A stretch of DNA of 64,000 nucleotides from Xanthomonas sp. F10 (GCF_014206815.1 NZ_JACHNP010000001.1:2260456-2324455), one strand, 5' to 3'; shown: positions 44,057 to 55,600, numbered from the stretch's first letter. Numbers and translations: made by a program. Notes: a model not told the origin generated them from the letters alone.

Positions 44057-45232
44057 ATGCGATCCCAACGCACCTGGCTGCCGGCGCTCGCGCTGGCCCT
44101 CGCCGCCGCCCTCGCCGCGCCCGTGGCCGGCGCGGGCCCGCTGTACCTCGGCGCCGACCTGTCCTACGTCAACGAGATGGAGGATTGCGGCGTGCAGTAC
44201 CGCGACCACGGCACGGTGCGCGACCCGTTCGAGCTGTTCCACGCGCACGGCGCCAACCTGGTGCGCGTGCGCCTGTGGAACGATGCGCGCTGGACCCGCT
44301 ACAGCGACCTGAGCGACGTCAAGAAGACCATCCGCCGCGCGCGCGCGCAGGGCATGCAGGTGCTGCTGGACTTCCACTACTCCGACGATTGGGCCGACGG
44401 CGACAAGCAACTGATCCCCAAGGCCTGGGCCAACATCACCGACCAGGACGAACTGGCGCGCACGCTGTACGGCTTCACCTACGACACGCTCAGCGCGCTG
44501 GACCGCGCCGGGCTGATGCCGGAACTGGTGCAGGTGGGCAACGAAAGCAATTCCGACCTGATGGACAGCCAGCCCTGGGACAAGCGCCGGCCGATCGACT
44601 GGACCCGCAACGCCAAGCTGTTCAACGCCGGCATCCAGGCGGTGCGCGACGCCGGCGCGCGCTCGACGATCAAGCCCAAGGTGATGCTGCATATCGCCCA
44701 GCCGGAGAACGTGGAGCCGTGGTTCGCCGACGCCGCCAAGGCCGGCGTGCGCGACTTCGACTTCATCGGCATCAGCTACTACCGCAAGTGGTCGCGCGAG
44801 ACCATGGACCAGCTCGGCGCCACCATCAAGCGCCTGCGCCAGCGCTATCGGGCCGAGGTGATGGTGGTGGAGACCGCCTACCCGTGGACGCTGGAGAGCG
44901 GCGACCCCTCGCCCAACCTGCTCGGCGCCGACTCGCTGATCAAGGGCTACCCGGCCACGCCGCAGGGCCAACTGAAGTACCTGGTCGACCTCACCCAACT
45001 GGTGATCGACAACGGCGGCAGCGGCGTCGTGTATTGGGAGCCGGCGTGGACCAGCAACACCTGCAAGACCCGCTGGGGCGTCGGCTCCTCGTGGGAGAAC
45101 GCCAGCTTCTTCGACTTCCGCCACGGCAACGAACTGCTGCCCGGCATCGGCTTCATGCAGCACGCCTACCGGCCGGCGCCGGCCACAGCAGCGGGCAAGG
45201 CCAACGCGCCGGCGCAGGACGCGCAGCCATGA
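44057..45232 (+). CDS. Arabinogalactan endo-1,4-beta-galactanase (GH53)
   Basis: A 391-residue family 53 glycoside hydrolase. A signal peptide ends around residue 26. The barrel has FELFHAHGANLVRVRLW and LLDFHYSDDWAD; predicted acid/base Glu163 is in QVGNESNSD and nucleophile Glu272 in VVETAYPW. It cuts beta-1,4-galactan side chains of pectin outside the cell or in the periplasm. Its stop overlaps the next start (ATGA), so it is coupled to the beta-galactosidase. Confidence 0.95.
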   Translation: MRSQRTWLPALALALAAALAAPVAGAGPLYLGADLSYVNEMEDCGVQYRDHGTVRDPFELFHAHGANLVRVRLWNDARWTRYSDLSDVKKTIRRARAQGMQVLLDFHYSDDWADGDKQLIPKAWANITDQDELARTLYGFTYDTLSALDRAGLMPELVQVGNESNSDLMDSQPWDKRRPIDWTRNAKLFNAGIQAVRDAGARSTIKPKVMLHIAQPENVEPWFADAAKAGVRDFDFIGISYYRKWSRETMDQLGATIKRLRQRYRAEVMVVETAYPWTLESGDPSPNLLGADSLIKGYPATPQGQLKYLVDLTQLVIDNGGSGVVYWEPAWTSNTCKTRWGVGSSWENASFFDFRHGNELLPGIGFMQHAYRPAPATAAGKANAPAQDAQP

Positions 45233-47790
45233 TCGAACTGAGCCGCCGCGACCTGCTGCGCTCGCTGGTCGCCGGCGGCGTGCAGGTGGCGGTCCCCGGC
45301 GCGGCCGCGGCCCTGGCGCCGGCCGCGCTGGCCGCCACGCCCGCCAGCGGCAGCGCCGCGCTGCCGCTGGCGCTGGACCTGGACGACGACGCACCGCGCC
45401 GGCGCCTGCTGTGCGATACCGGCTGGCGTTTCCATCTCGGCCACGCCGACGACCCGGCGCGCGACTTCCATTTCGGCACCTTCCAGCGCACCTACGCCAA
45501 GGCAGGCAAGGACACCGCCGACGCCGCTCTGCTCGCCTTCGACGACAGCAACTGGGAGCGCATCGACCTGCCGCACGACTGGGCGGTGGCGCTGCCCCCG
45601 CGCCAGGACCCGACCTCCACCCTGGTCAACAGCGAAGACCCGGCCGCCGCGCACGGCTACATGCCGCTGGGCCGCACCGATCCGCAAACCAGCATCGGCT
45701 GGTACCGCCGCGTGCTGGAGATTCCGGCCGAGGACCTGGGCAAGCGGATCAGCCTGGAATTCGACGGCGTGTTCCGCGATTGCATCGTGTTCTGCAACGG
45801 CCACATCGTCGGCCGCAACGGCAGCGGCTACTGCGGCTTCGAGGTCGACCTCAGCGACGTGCTCGACTACGGCGCCAGGAACATCATCGCCGTACGCGTG
45901 GACGCCACCCTCGGCGAGGGCTGGTTCTACGAAGGCGCCGGCATCTACCGCCACGTCTGGCTGCGCACCACCGACGCGCTGCACGTGCCGATGGACGGCG
46001 TGTTCGTGCGCAGCGCCTGGGACGGCGGCGACGCGCAGGCCCTGGTCGAGACCGAGCTTGGCAACAATGGCGCCACGCCGCGCCAGTGCAACGTGGTGTC
46101 GGTGATCCGCGCGCCCGACGGGCGCATCGTCGCCCAGGCCAGCTCGGCGCCGGTCACGGTCGAACCGGGCGTGGTGCAGCGCGTGCAGCAGTCCCTGGAC
46201 CTGGGCACGCCCGCGCCGTGGTCGCCGGAAAACCCACAACGCTACACGCTGTCCACGCGCGTGCTCGGCGATGGCCGTACCTGCGACGCGACCACGACGC
46301 ACTTCGGCGTGCGCCGCCTGCAGTTCGATCCGCAGCGCGGCCTGCTGCTCAACGGCGCCGTCTACAAGCTGCACGGCACCAACAACCACCAGGACCATGC
46401 CGGCGTCGGCACCGCCATTCCCGACCGACTGCACGAATGGCGCCTGCACCAGCTCAAGTCGATGGGCTGCAATGCCTACCGCAGCGCGCACAACCCGGCC
46501 TCGCCGGCGGTGCTGGAGCTGTGCGACCGGCTGGGCCTGCTGCTGATCGACGAGACCCGGCGCATGTCCTCCGACGACGAGGCCATGGCCGAACTGACCG
46601 CGATGGTGCGGCGCGGCCGCAACCATCCCTGCGTGATGCTGTGGTCGCTGGGCAACGAGGAGCCGCAGATGGTCACCGCGCGCGGCGCGCGCATCGTCGC
46701 GCGCATGCAGCGCCTGGTCCGCCGACTGGACCCGACCCGCCCTACCACCTTCGCCATGGACAAGGGCTTCGACGACGGCGTCGGCCAGGTCGTGGACGTG
46801 GTCGGCTTCAACTACCGCACCACGCAGATGGACGCCTTCCATGCGCGCCATCCGCAGATCCCGGTCTACGGCAGCGAAACCGGCAGCACCGTCGGCGTGC
46901 GCGGCAACTACCGCACCGACGACGTGCGCGGCTACGCCCGCGCCTACGACCTCGACTATCCCTGGTGGGCCAGCAGCGCCGAAGCCTGGTGGAGCTATGT
47001 CGCGCAGCGCCCGTACATCGCCGGCGGCTTCGTCTGGACCGGCTTCGACTACCGCGGCGAGCCGACCCCGTACAACCGCTGGCCGAACGTGGCCTCGCAG
47101 TTCGGCATCCTCGACAGTTGCGGCTTCCCCAAGGACAACTACTGGTACTACCGCGCGCAATGGACCGCCGAGCCGGTGCTGCACCTGTTTCCGCACTGGA
47201 ACTGGGACGGCCTGCTGGACGAGCGCGACAACGGCATGGTCGACGTGTGGTGCCACAGCAACCTGGACGCGGTGGAACTGCTGGTCAACGGCATCAGCCA
47301 GGGCCTGCAGCAGGTGCCGGCCTACGGCCACGTCGAGTGGCGCGTGCGCTACGCGCCCGGCCGCATCGAAGCGCGCGGCTACCGTGACGGCAAGCAGGTG
47401 CTGACGCAACGCCGCGAAACCGTCGGCGCGCCGGCCGCGGTCCGCCTGCGCTGCGATCGGCCGAATCTGCTGGCCGACGCCGAGGACGTGGCCGTGGTCG
47501 CGGTGGAGATCGTCGACGCGCAGGGCCGCATCGTGCCCACCGCCGGCGACACCGTGCACTTCGCCGTCCGCGGTCCCGGTCGCCTGATCGGCGTGGGCAA
47601 CGGCGACCCGTCCAGCCACGAACGCGACAAGGCCGACCAGCGCCGCGCCTTCAACGGCCTGTGCATGGCGTTGCTGCAGACCACGCGCACGGTCGGCACG
47701 CTGACGTTGGAGGCCACGGCGCCCGGGTTTGCCTCGGCGCGGCTGGCGCTGCCGGTGGAACGCGCGCGGTCGCGGCCGTTCGTGGCCTGA
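45229..47790 (+). CDS. GH2 beta-galactosidase with Tat-like signal
   Basis: An 853-residue family 2 glycoside hydrolase. The N-terminus [13 protein letters not shown] (Arg6-Arg7) looks like a twin-arginine signal, followed by an Ala-rich stretch. Sugar-binding and immunoglobulin-like domains (about 60-340) precede the barrel with predicted acid/base Glu477 (WSLGNEE) and nucleophile Glu550 (YGSETGS); C-terminal beta domains follow. It would release galactose from galactan oligosaccharides in the periplasm. Overlaps galactanase by four bases. Confidence 0.92.
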   Translation: MIELSRRDLLRSLVAGGVQVAVPGAAAALAPAALAATPASGSAALPLALDLDDDAPRRRLLCDTGWRFHLGHADDPARDFHFGTFQRTYAKAGKDTADAALLAFDDSNWERIDLPHDWAVALPPRQDPTSTLVNSEDPAAAHGYMPLGRTDPQTSIGWYRRVLEIPAEDLGKRISLEFDGVFRDCIVFCNGHIVGRNGSGYCGFEVDLSDVLDYGARNIIAVRVDATLGEGWFYEGAGIYRHVWLRTTDALHVPMDGVFVRSAWDGGDAQALVETELGNNGATPRQCNVVSVIRAPDGRIVAQASSAPVTVEPGVVQRVQQSLDLGTPAPWSPENPQRYTLSTRVLGDGRTCDATTTHFGVRRLQFDPQRGLLLNGAVYKLHGTNNHQDHAGVGTAIPDRLHEWRLHQLKSMGCNAYRSAHNPASPAVLELCDRLGLLLIDETRRMSSDDEAMAELTAMVRRGRNHPCVMLWSLGNEEPQMVTARGARIVARMQRLVRRLDPTRPTTFAMDKGFDDGVGQVVDVVGFNYRTTQMDAFHARHPQIPVYGSETGSTVGVRGNYRTDDVRGYARAYDLDYPWWASSAEAWWSYVAQRPYIAGGFVWTGFDYRGEPTPYNRWPNVASQFGILDSCGFPKDNYWYYRAQWTAEPVLHLFPHWNWDGLLDERDNGMVDVWCHSNLDAVELLVNGISQGLQQVPAYGHVEWRVRYAPGRIEARGYRDGKQVLTQRRETVGAPAAVRLRCDRPNLLADAEDVAVVAVEIVDAQGRIVPTAGDTVHFAVRGPGRLIGVGNGDPSSHERDKADQRRAFNGLCMALLQTTRTVGTLTLEATAPGFASARLALPVERARSRPFVA

Positions 47791-47798
47791 GCGATGCC

Positions 47799-47821
47799 GC
47801 GGCCATGCCCAGCATGGCCGC
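47799..47821 (+). terminator. Hairpin after galactan operon
   Basis: Perfect 10-bp stem GCGGCCATGC/GCATGGCCGC with a 3-base loop, 8 bases after the beta-galactosidase stop. No T run; it may act with Rho or stabilise the 3' end. The other 47822-48050 sequence has no gene. Confidence 0.5.
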
Positions 47822-48050
47822 GCTCCACTACTGCTTGATCGGCAACCGGCGCTCACTTTCCGGGCGGCACCTGCGCGCCCGATCGCGCGCCGCGCTCCAT
47901 CCAGCGTGGGCGGCGGCAACGCGGATAGGTCGCCCGCAACCCCAATCCACTAAACTTGCCTCCCCCACGGGCGGCCTGCCGCCCCATGCCCCTGTCGCAG
48001 CGGCGGCGCATCCCATGCGCTGCCGCCCCGCACGTCCGCACGAAGGCGCC

Positions 48051-50642
48051 ATGACCTCCGAGAAAGTCCCCGAACACACCCCGCTGATGAAGCAGTTCTT
48101 CGCCGCCAAGTCCGAGTATCCGGACCTATTGCTGTTCTTCCGCATGGGCGATTTCTACGAACTGTTCTACGACGACGCGCGCAAGGCCGCGCGGCTGCTG
48201 GACATCACCCTGACCCAGCGTGGCAGTTCCGGCGGAGCACCGATTCCGATGGCCGGGGTGCCGGTGCATGCCTACGAGGGCTATCTGGCGCGGCTGGTGG
48301 CGCTGGGCGAGTCGGTGGCGATCTGCGAGCAGATCGGCGATCCGGCCCTGGCCAAGGGCCTGGTCGAGCGCAAGGTGGTGCGGATCGTCACCCCCGGCAC
48401 GGTGACCGACGAGGCCTTGCTGGACGAGCGCCGCGACACCTTGCTGATGGCCATCGCGCGCACCAAGCAGGGCTACGGCCTGGCCTGGGCCGACCTGGCC
48501 GGCGGCCGCTTCCTGGTCAACGAGGTGGACAGCGAGGACGCGCTGGAAGCGGAACTGGCGCGGCTGGAGCCGGCCGAGCTGCTGGTGCCCGACGAGGACC
48601 AGTGGCCGGAATTCCTGCGTGAGCGCCGCGGCGTGCGCCGCCGTCCGCCGTGGCTGTTCGACGCCGACAGCGGCCGCCGCCAACTGCTGGCGTTCTTCCA
48701 GTTGCACGATCTGAGCGGCTTCGGCATCGACGACAAGCCGCGCGCCACCGCCGCCGCCGGCGCCCTGCTCGGCTATGTGGAAGAAACCCAGAAGCAGCGC
48801 CTGCCGCACCTGACCGCGATCGCGATGGAGACCGCCGGCGAGGCGATCGCGATGAACGCGGCCACCCGCCGCCATCTGGAACTGGACACGCGCGTCGACG
48901 GCGACACCCGCAACACCCTGCTCGGCGTGCTCGACAGCACGGTGACGCCGATGGGCGGGCGCCTGCTGCGGCGCTGGCTGCATCGTCCGTTGCGCCTGCG
49001 CGAGGTGCTGGTGCAGCGCCACCACGCGGTCGGCACGCTGATCGATCGTGGCGCCGATGCCGACCTGCGCGAGGCGTTCCGCGCGCTCGGCGACGTCGAA
49101 CGCATCCTCACCCGCGTCGCCCTGCGCTCGGCGCGCCCGCGCGACTTCTCCACCCTGCGCGATGGCCTGGGCCTGTTGCCGAAGGTGCGCGCGATCCTGG
49201 CGCCGCTGGATTCGCCGCGGCTGGCAGCGCTGGCCGCGGAGCTGGGCCAGCATGACGAGATCGCGCACCTGTTGGCGGCGGCGATCGCCGAACAGCCGCC
49301 GCTCAAGCTCAGCGACGGCGGCGTCATCGCCGCCGACTACGACGCCGAGCTGGACGAACTGCGCCGGCTCAGCACCAACGCCGACCAGTTCCTGATCGAC
49401 CTGGAAGCGCGCGAACGCGCCAGCAGCGGCATCGCCACGCTGAAGGTCGGCTACAACCGCGTGCACGGTTACTACATCGAGATCAGCAAGGGCCAGGCCG
49501 ACAAGGCGCCGGTGCACTACAGCCGCCGCCAGACCCTGACCAACGCCGAGCGCTACATCACCGAAGAACTGAAGAACTTCGAGGACAAGGTGCTGTCGGC
49601 ACGCGAGCGCGCGCTGTCGCGCGAGAAGCTGCTCTACGAAGGCCTGCTGGACACGCTGGGCGAGCGCCTGGAGCCGCTCAAGCGCGCCGCCGCCGCGCTC
49701 AGCGAGCTGGACGTGCTGGCCGGCTTCGCCGAACGCGCACAGGCGCTGGACTGGACCCAGCCGGAGCTGGACAGCGGCGCCTGCCTGCGCATCGAACGCG
49801 GCCGCCACCCGGTGGTGGAAGCGGTGCGCGAGCAGCCGTTCGAACCCAACGACCTGGACCTGCACCCCGACCGGCGCATGCTGGTGATCACCGGTCCGAA
49901 CATGGGCGGTAAGTCCACCTACATGCGCCAGAACGCGCTGATCGTGCTGCTCGCGCACATCGGCAGCTACGTGCCGGCACGGCGCGCGGTGATCGGCCCG
50001 ATCGACCGCATCCTCACCCGCATCGGCGCCGGCGACGATCTGGCCCGCGGCCAATCCACCTTCATGGTCGAAATGGCCGAGACCAGCTACATCCTGCATC
50101 ACGCCACCGCGCAGTCGCTGGTGCTGATGGACGAGATCGGCCGCGGCACCTCCACCTACGACGGCCTGGCCCTGGCCGATGCGGTGGCGCGCCACCTCGC
50201 CCACCACAACCGCTGCTACACGCTGTTCGCCACGCACTATTTCGAGCTGACCGCGCTGGCCGACGAATCGGTCGAAGGCGGCCCCAGCGGCATCGCCAAC
50301 GTGCACCTGGACGCAGTCGAGCACGGCGACCGCCTGGTGTTCATGCACGCGGTCAAGGACGGCCCGGCCAACCGCAGCTTCGGCCTGCAGGTGGCGGCGC
50401 TGGCCGGCCTGCCCAAGGCCACCGTGGCGCAGGCGCGGCGGCGCCTGGCGGAACTGGAGCAGCGCGGCGGCGAGAGCCATGCCTCACAGATGGCACCGCA
50501 GGCGCTGGACGCGCCGCAGCAGTTCGGCCTGTTCGCGGCCACGCCGTCCGCCGCGCAGGAAGCGCTGGCCGCACTGGACCCGGACGAACTCACGCCCAAG
50601 CAGGCGCTGGAGGCGCTGTACCGGCTCAAGTCGCTGCTGTAG
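48051..50642 (+). CDS. mutS: DNA mismatch repair protein MutS
   Basis: An 863-residue MutS. The mismatch-reading Phe35-Tyr36-Glu37 motif (GDFYELF) is intact, the Walker [10 protein letters not shown] is at 615-623, and [20 protein letters not shown] and the FATHYFEL signature follow; the C-terminus ends in the dimer/tetramer segment ([15 protein letters not shown]). Recognises mismatches and recruits MutL. Start chosen at ATG 48051 after GAAGG; in-frame upstream codons are low-complexity. Confidence 0.97.
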   Translation: MTSEKVPEHTPLMKQFFAAKSEYPDLLLFFRMGDFYELFYDDARKAARLLDITLTQRGSSGGAPIPMAGVPVHAYEGYLARLVALGESVAICEQIGDPALAKGLVERKVVRIVTPGTVTDEALLDERRDTLLMAIARTKQGYGLAWADLAGGRFLVNEVDSEDALEAELARLEPAELLVPDEDQWPEFLRERRGVRRRPPWLFDADSGRRQLLAFFQLHDLSGFGIDDKPRATAAAGALLGYVEETQKQRLPHLTAIAMETAGEAIAMNAATRRHLELDTRVDGDTRNTLLGVLDSTVTPMGGRLLRRWLHRPLRLREVLVQRHHAVGTLIDRGADADLREAFRALGDVERILTRVALRSARPRDFSTLRDGLGLLPKVRAILAPLDSPRLAALAAELGQHDEIAHLLAAAIAEQPPLKLSDGGVIAADYDAELDELRRLSTNADQFLIDLEARERASSGIATLKVGYNRVHGYYIEISKGQADKAPVHYSRRQTLTNAERYITEELKNFEDKVLSARERALSREKLLYEGLLDTLGERLEPLKRAAAALSELDVLAGFAERAQALDWTQPELDSGACLRIERGRHPVVEAVREQPFEPNDLDLHPDRRMLVITGPNMGGKSTYMRQNALIVLLAHIGSYVPARRAVIGPIDRILTRIGAGDDLARGQSTFMVEMAETSYILHHATAQSLVLMDEIGRGTSTYDGLALADAVARHLAHHNRCYTLFATHYFELTALADESVEGGPSGIANVHLDAVEHGDRLVFMHAVKDGPANRSFGLQVAALAGLPKATVAQARRRLAELEQRGGESHASQMAPQALDAPQQFGLFAATPSAAQEALAALDPDELTPKQALEALYRLKSLL

Positions 50643-50657
50643 GCGGCCTGCGGATTT

Positions 50658-50785
50658 AGCCCCTCTCCCACCGGGGGAGGGGTTGGGGTGAGGGTCCGGC
50701 GCGAAGCGTCTCGCCGCGTCAGGACGCACGACGCTGCGCCCGCACCCTCATCTGCCCCTGCGGGGCACCTTCTCCCCAAAAGGGA
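50658..50785. repeat. Palindrome-bounded intergenic repeat after mutS
   Basis: Begins AGCCCCTCTCCCACCGGGGG with GGTTGGGGTGAGGGT and ends with CACCCTCATCTGCCCC, GGGGCACCTTCTCCCC. Same family as the two 140-bp copies at 3531-3887 but with a different centre. Likely ends mutS transcription. Confidence 0.85.
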
Positions 50786-50820
50786 GCCATGGTCCCGGCG
50801 GGACAAGGGAAGCGCCGTAG

Positions 50821-50940
50821 CCCCTCTCCCACCGGGAGAGGGGTTGGGGTGAGGGTCCGGCCACACGGCATACCCAACCACCCCTCTCCCACCGGGAGAG
50901 GGGTTGGGGCGAGGGTCCGGCCACACGGCATACCCAACCG
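50821..50940. repeat. Tandem 60-bp repeat
   Basis: Two adjacent 60-bp units (50821-50880 and 50881-50940) differ at two positions only. Each has the CCCCTCTCCCACCGGGAGAG palindrome, GGTTGGGG, GAGGGTCCGG and CACACGGCATACCCAACC. Together with 50658-50785 they fill the mutS-GST gap, which has no gene. Confidence 0.92.
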
Positions 50941-50958
50941 CCAGTCATCCACATCCCG

Positions 50959-51618
50959 CTAGACGCTCGCCGGCGCCGCGCTCGGACGCGGCATGAAGGG
51001 ATTCGGATGCGTGGCCAGCAACGCATCGTCGATGGCCGCGGCACGCTGCGCCGCCGGCCGAGCCATGTGCCGCTGCGCGAAGGCGACGAACGCCGGCCGC
51101 GCTTCCAGCACGCCGATCCGCGTGTAGAAGCCGAGGAACGCGGCGACATACAGATCGGCCGCGCTGAAACGGTCGCCGGCCAGGTGTTCGCGACCGGCCA
51201 CGCCCTGCTCCAGCATGTCCAGCAGGTCCTCGCCATGGCCGTAGCCGGCGCTGTGCGCCGGTGCCAGCGCGCCCTGCTGCCTGGCGGTCAGGAACGCCTC
51301 GGCCGGTCCGGCCAGCAGGAACAGCCAGCGGTAGTACTCGCCCCGCGCGGACGATCCCGGCGGCGGCGCCAGTTGCCGCTCCGGCACCAGGTCCGCTAGG
51401 TAGGCGCAGATCGCGGCGTTTTCGGTGACCGTGGCGGTGCCGTGGACCAGCGCCGGTACCTTGCCCATCGGGTTGATTGCCAGATAGTCGGGCGCCTTCA
51501 TGCCGGTGCCGTAGTCGAGGATCTGCGCGCGGTACGCCAGGCCGGTTTCTTCGAGCATCCAGCGCGCGATGCGGCCGCGCGACATGGGGTGGGTGTAGAG
51601 CACAAGATCGTGGGACAT
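50959..51618 (-). CDS. Glutathione S-transferase family protein
   Basis: A 219-residue GST. N-terminal thioredoxin-like domain with SRGRIARWMLEETGLAYRAQ, NPMGKVPAL and TENAAICAYLAD (the conserved cis-Pro and glutathione-gamma-Glu sites), then an all-helical C-terminal domain (DRFSAADLYVAAFLGF). Substrate unknown. It follows the WYL regulator on the same strand after 57 bases and may be controlled by it. Confidence 0.88.
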   Translation of the reverse strand: MSHDLVLYTHPMSRGRIARWMLEETGLAYRAQILDYGTGMKAPDYLAINPMGKVPALVHGTATVTENAAICAYLADLVPERQLAPPPGSSARGEYYRWLFLLAGPAEAFLTARQQGALAPAHSAGYGHGEDLLDMLEQGVAGREHLAGDRFSAADLYVAAFLGFYTRIGVLEARPAFVAFAQRHMARPAAQRAAAIDDALLATHPNPFMPRPSAAPASV

Positions 51619-51675
51619 GGTCGAACTCCGTGGTGGACGCCGCGCAGTCTGCGCCGCCCCTGCTGACAGCCGCTG

Positions 51676-52371
51676 TCAGGAGCCGACGCCGTGTCCGGTG
51701 GCGGCGCGCCAGCGCCGGATCAGCAAATGCCTGCGGTCCGGATAGCGCGCGCCGTCGTCGCGCAGCGCCAGCACCCGGTCGGCACGGAAATGGCGGAAGT
51801 CGCCGCGCAGTTCGCACCACGCCGCGATCATGCCGAAGCCGCCCAGGAAAGCCATCGCGAACGGCCAGATGCGCCGCTGCGAGGCAACCCCCTCGGCGTC
51901 GGCATAATCCATGTGCAGCACGTGCTCCAGGCGGATGCCGCGGCGCAGGACCGGCAGCCATGGCGCCGCCGGCTGCGCAGGCGTGGCCGCGGGCACCAGC
52001 AGCCCGCTGGTCTCCAGCGCCAGCCGCAACGGCGCCGGCAGCGACGCCCCGATCCGGGCGATGGCGCGCTGCGCCGCCTGCGCCAGTTCCGGATCGGCCT
52101 GGCTCGCCACCCAGCGCGCGCCCAGGGTCAGCGCCTCCAGCTCGTCCTCGCTGAAGTTCAACTCCGGCAGCAGGAAACCCGGGCGCAGCACATACCCCAC
52201 GCCGGGATCGCCGAGGATGTCGGCGCCCTGCCCGCGCAGGCTGGCGATATCGCGGTACAGCGTGCGCAGGCTCACGCCCAGGTCGGCGGCGAGCTGCGCC
52301 CCGGCCACGGGGCGGCGGCGCCCGCGCAGGGCGTCGAGCAGGCGCAGCAGACGGGTGGCGCGTTGGGTCAT
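51676..52371 (-). CDS. HTH-WYL transcriptional regulator (YafY type)
   Basis: A 231-residue regulator: N-terminal HTH (LRLLDALRGRRRPVAGAQLA, LGVSLRTLYRDIASLR) and a C-terminal WYL-like domain with a wHxx-type ending. Such proteins sense small ligands or nucleotides. Divergent from the AAA+ gene across about 240 bases and upstream of a GST gene, so it may control either. Confidence 0.85.
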   Translation of the reverse strand: MTQRATRLLRLLDALRGRRRPVAGAQLAADLGVSLRTLYRDIASLRGQGADILGDPGVGYVLRPGFLLPELNFSEDELEALTLGARWVASQADPELAQAAQRAIARIGASLPAPLRLALETSGLLVPAATPAQPAAPWLPVLRRGIRLEHVLHMDYADAEGVASQRRIWPFAMAFLGGFGMIAAWCELRGDFRHFRADRVLALRDDGARYPDRRHLLIRRWRAATGHGVGS

Positions 52372-52610
52372 CGCGACAGGATAGTGCCGCACGCACACGC
52401 TCGCAGCAGTGCGTCCACGGTGCGCAACCAGCACGAGCCGTCGTGCGCGGACCGTATACTCGACCGCTGCCAGGCGGGAGCACGGCAGCGGCCGGGCCAT
52501 CGCGCGTGGACGCGCCCACACAAGGAGAGACCACCGCATGTCGACACGCCGGCCAAGCACCCCGCCCGCGGCCTGCCGCGCCCACGCCGACAGGTCCTGA
52601 GGAGCGCCGC

Positions 52611-55600
52611 ATGGAGATCTTGGTGTTCGTCATCGGCGCCGTGGTGGGCGCGGTGCTGTCGCGCGTGCTCGGGCATGCGCGTTCGGCGCGGACTTCGGCC
52701 GCCCCGCCCGATCCCGCCCCGGCCGGCAGCGCCCCATCCGATGCGCAGGACGCCGACCTCGCCGACGCGCCCGAGCAGCAGGTGCAGCGCCTGCGCCAGC
52801 AGGTGGAAGCGCTGGACGACCAGATCCACAGTCCCGCCGACCTGGCGCGGGTCGCGCAGTTCGAGCAAGGTGCCGCGCTGCTGGCCGGTCCGGCGTTCTC
52901 CGACCAGGCCGTGATCGAGGCGCTCGGCAGCCCCGGCTGGGCATTGCCGTCGATGGCGGCCGTGGCGCTGCAGCACCGCCGCAACAGCGATCTCGACCCG
53001 GTGCTGGAACTGCTGCCGCACCTGGGCTCGTATCCCCTCAACTTCGTGCTCGACTACCTGCAGGCGCAGCCGGATGCCGACCACCTGCACGTGCTGCTGC
53101 GGCAGGCGCGCGACTGGTGGTGGGACGTCGTCCCGTTCCGGCAGCGTTTGCGCGCTTACCTGCACTGGGCCGCGAGCAAGGCGCCGGCGGATCGGGCGGT
53201 GGATGTCGACGGCCTGGACGATGCCGCAGTGGCCAAGCTGGGCGAGATCCTCGGCCGGTTCAAGGAGCCGGTGCTGGATCCCTTCCTGCAACGCCTGCAG
53301 GAGGCGCGCGCGCAGCGCCGCGAGCAACGCGTGCTGGGCGGTTTCGGCCGCGTCGTGGCCGCGGTGCCGCCGCGCCTGCGCCTGCCGCACCCGACGCTGG
53401 ACGCAGCGCTGCAGCGCGCCTACGACCTGGTGACGGCCGTCCCGCCGCAACCGGTGCTGCTGGTCGGCGAACACGGTGTGGGCAAGAGCGTGCTGATCGA
53501 CCTGCTGAGCGAACGCCTGCTGGCGGAAGGCTGGCGGGTGTTCGAGGCGACCGCGGCAGAGATTCTCGCCGGGCAGAGCTACATCGGCGAGCTGGAGGGC
53601 CGCATCCGCGAAATGCTCGCGGTCCTGCATCGCGAGCGCGCGCTGTGGCGCGCGCCGGACTTCTACGACCTGCTGCACAAGGGCGCGCATGCACGCGACC
53701 CGAGGGGCATCCTCGACCTGGTGATGCCGGCGCTGGAGCGCGGCGAGTTGCGCCTGATCGGCGAGATCACGCCACAACAGCTGGCACAGCTGCAGGTGGC
53801 ACGGCCGACGACGCGGTCGCGCTTCGAGGTGGTGACGCTGGCGCCGGCGGCACCCGCCGCACTGGCCCAGATCGGTGCGCAGTGGGCGCAGGCGCAGCAG
53901 CAGACGCTGCAGGCGGAAGTGATCGACGCGCACACCCTCGCCGAGGCCCAGCGCATGGCCGCGCAGTATTCCCCCGAGCAGCACGAGCCGGGGCGGCTGC
54001 TGCGGTTGTTGGAGGAAACCCTGCAGGCGGCCACCAGCGCCGAGGTGCCGCGCCTGCCGCTGGACGACGAAGCCCTGCTGCAGGCCGTGTCGCGGCGCAG
54101 CGGCCTGCCGCTGGACGTGATCGACGATCGCCAGCGGCTGGATCTGGACGCGCTGCGCCACTTCTTCCGCCAGCGCGTGCTCGGCCAGGACGAGGCGGTG
54201 GAGACCCTGCTCGACCGCATCGCCATGCTCAAGGCCGGCCTGATCGACAGCCGTCGTCCGATCGGCGTGTTCCTGTTCGCCGGCCCGACCGGCACCGGCA
54301 AGACCGAGCTGGCCAAGGCGCTGGGCGAACTCCTGTTCGGCACCCCCGAGCGCCTGCTGCGCCTGGACATGAGCGAGTTCCAGGGCGAGGACGCGCTGTA
54401 CCGGCTCACCGGCGACGACAGCGCCGGGCAACGCACGCTGATCGCGCGCATCCGCGAACAACCGTTCTCGGTGGTGTTGCTGGACGAGTTCGAGAAGGCC
54501 CACCCCAAGGTCTGGGACCTGTTCCTGCAGGTCTTCGACGACGCCCGCCTGAGCGACCGCAACGGCAATACCGCGGACTTCCGCCACAGCATCATCATCC
54601 TCACCAGCAACGTCGGTGCCACGCTCGCCCGCGCCGCCGGCCCGGGCTTTGCCACGGTGGCCGGCGGCTACTCGCGCAGCGCGGTGGAAAAGGCGGTGTA
54701 CGAGACGTTCCGCCGCGAGTTCGTGAACCGGCTCGATCGTCTGGTGCTGTTCAACCCGCTGGACCGCGCGCTGATGCGCGAGATCCTGCACAAGGAACTG
54801 GATCGCACGCTGACCCGGCGCGGCCTGCGCAATCGCGCCTGGGCGGTTGAATGGGAACCGTCGGCGATCGAGTTCCTGCTCGACCGCGGCTTCACCCCGG
54901 ACCTGGGCGCGCGGCCGCTGCGGCGTGCGATCGAGCAGCATCTGCTCGCCCCCCTGGCGCGCAGCATCGTCGAGCAGACCGCGCCGGAGGGGGACCAGTT
55001 CCTGTTCGTGCGCGGCGCCGGCGATCGCCTGGACGTCCGTTTCATCGCCCCGGACGCGCCCGCCGCGGCGCCGGCGCCATCGGCGGCGGGACGCGCGGAC
55101 GCGCCGCTGGACCTGCGCGACATCGTGTATGCGCCCGTGGCCGACGAGGCAGCGCTGGCGCGGATGGATGCCGCGCTGAGCGCACTGCAGGCACTGCAGG
55201 CCAGCGACGCCTGGCAGCAGGCGCGCGATGCCGATTTTGCCAGCATGGGCGAACGCGATTTCTGGTCGCAGCCGGGGCGTTTCCAGGTGCTGGACCGCAT
55301 CGAACGCCGCGACCGCATCGACAGCGCCCTGAACAGCGCGGTGCGCATGCGCGCGCGGCTGCAGGCGGCACAGTCCGATGGCGGGTTCGTCGGACGCCTG
55401 GCGCAATTGCTGTGGCTGCTGCGACTGGCCTGCGATGCGCTGCAGGACCAGCGCGCGCAGGATGCGCTGCTGGACCTGCGCATCGGCGCCAGCGAACTGC
55501 ACCGCCACGGCGCTGATGCGCGCCAGTGGTGGCAGCGCGTGCTGCAGATGTATCTGGCCTGGGCCGAACAGCGCAACATGCGCGTGGACGTGCTGCGACA

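Noticed and set aside
52443-52610. Longer N-terminus of the AAA+ protein from an earlier start
   Set aside because: The extra residues are Arg/Pro-rich; the ATG at 52611 begins with a clean membrane helix and follows TCCTGAGGAGCG.
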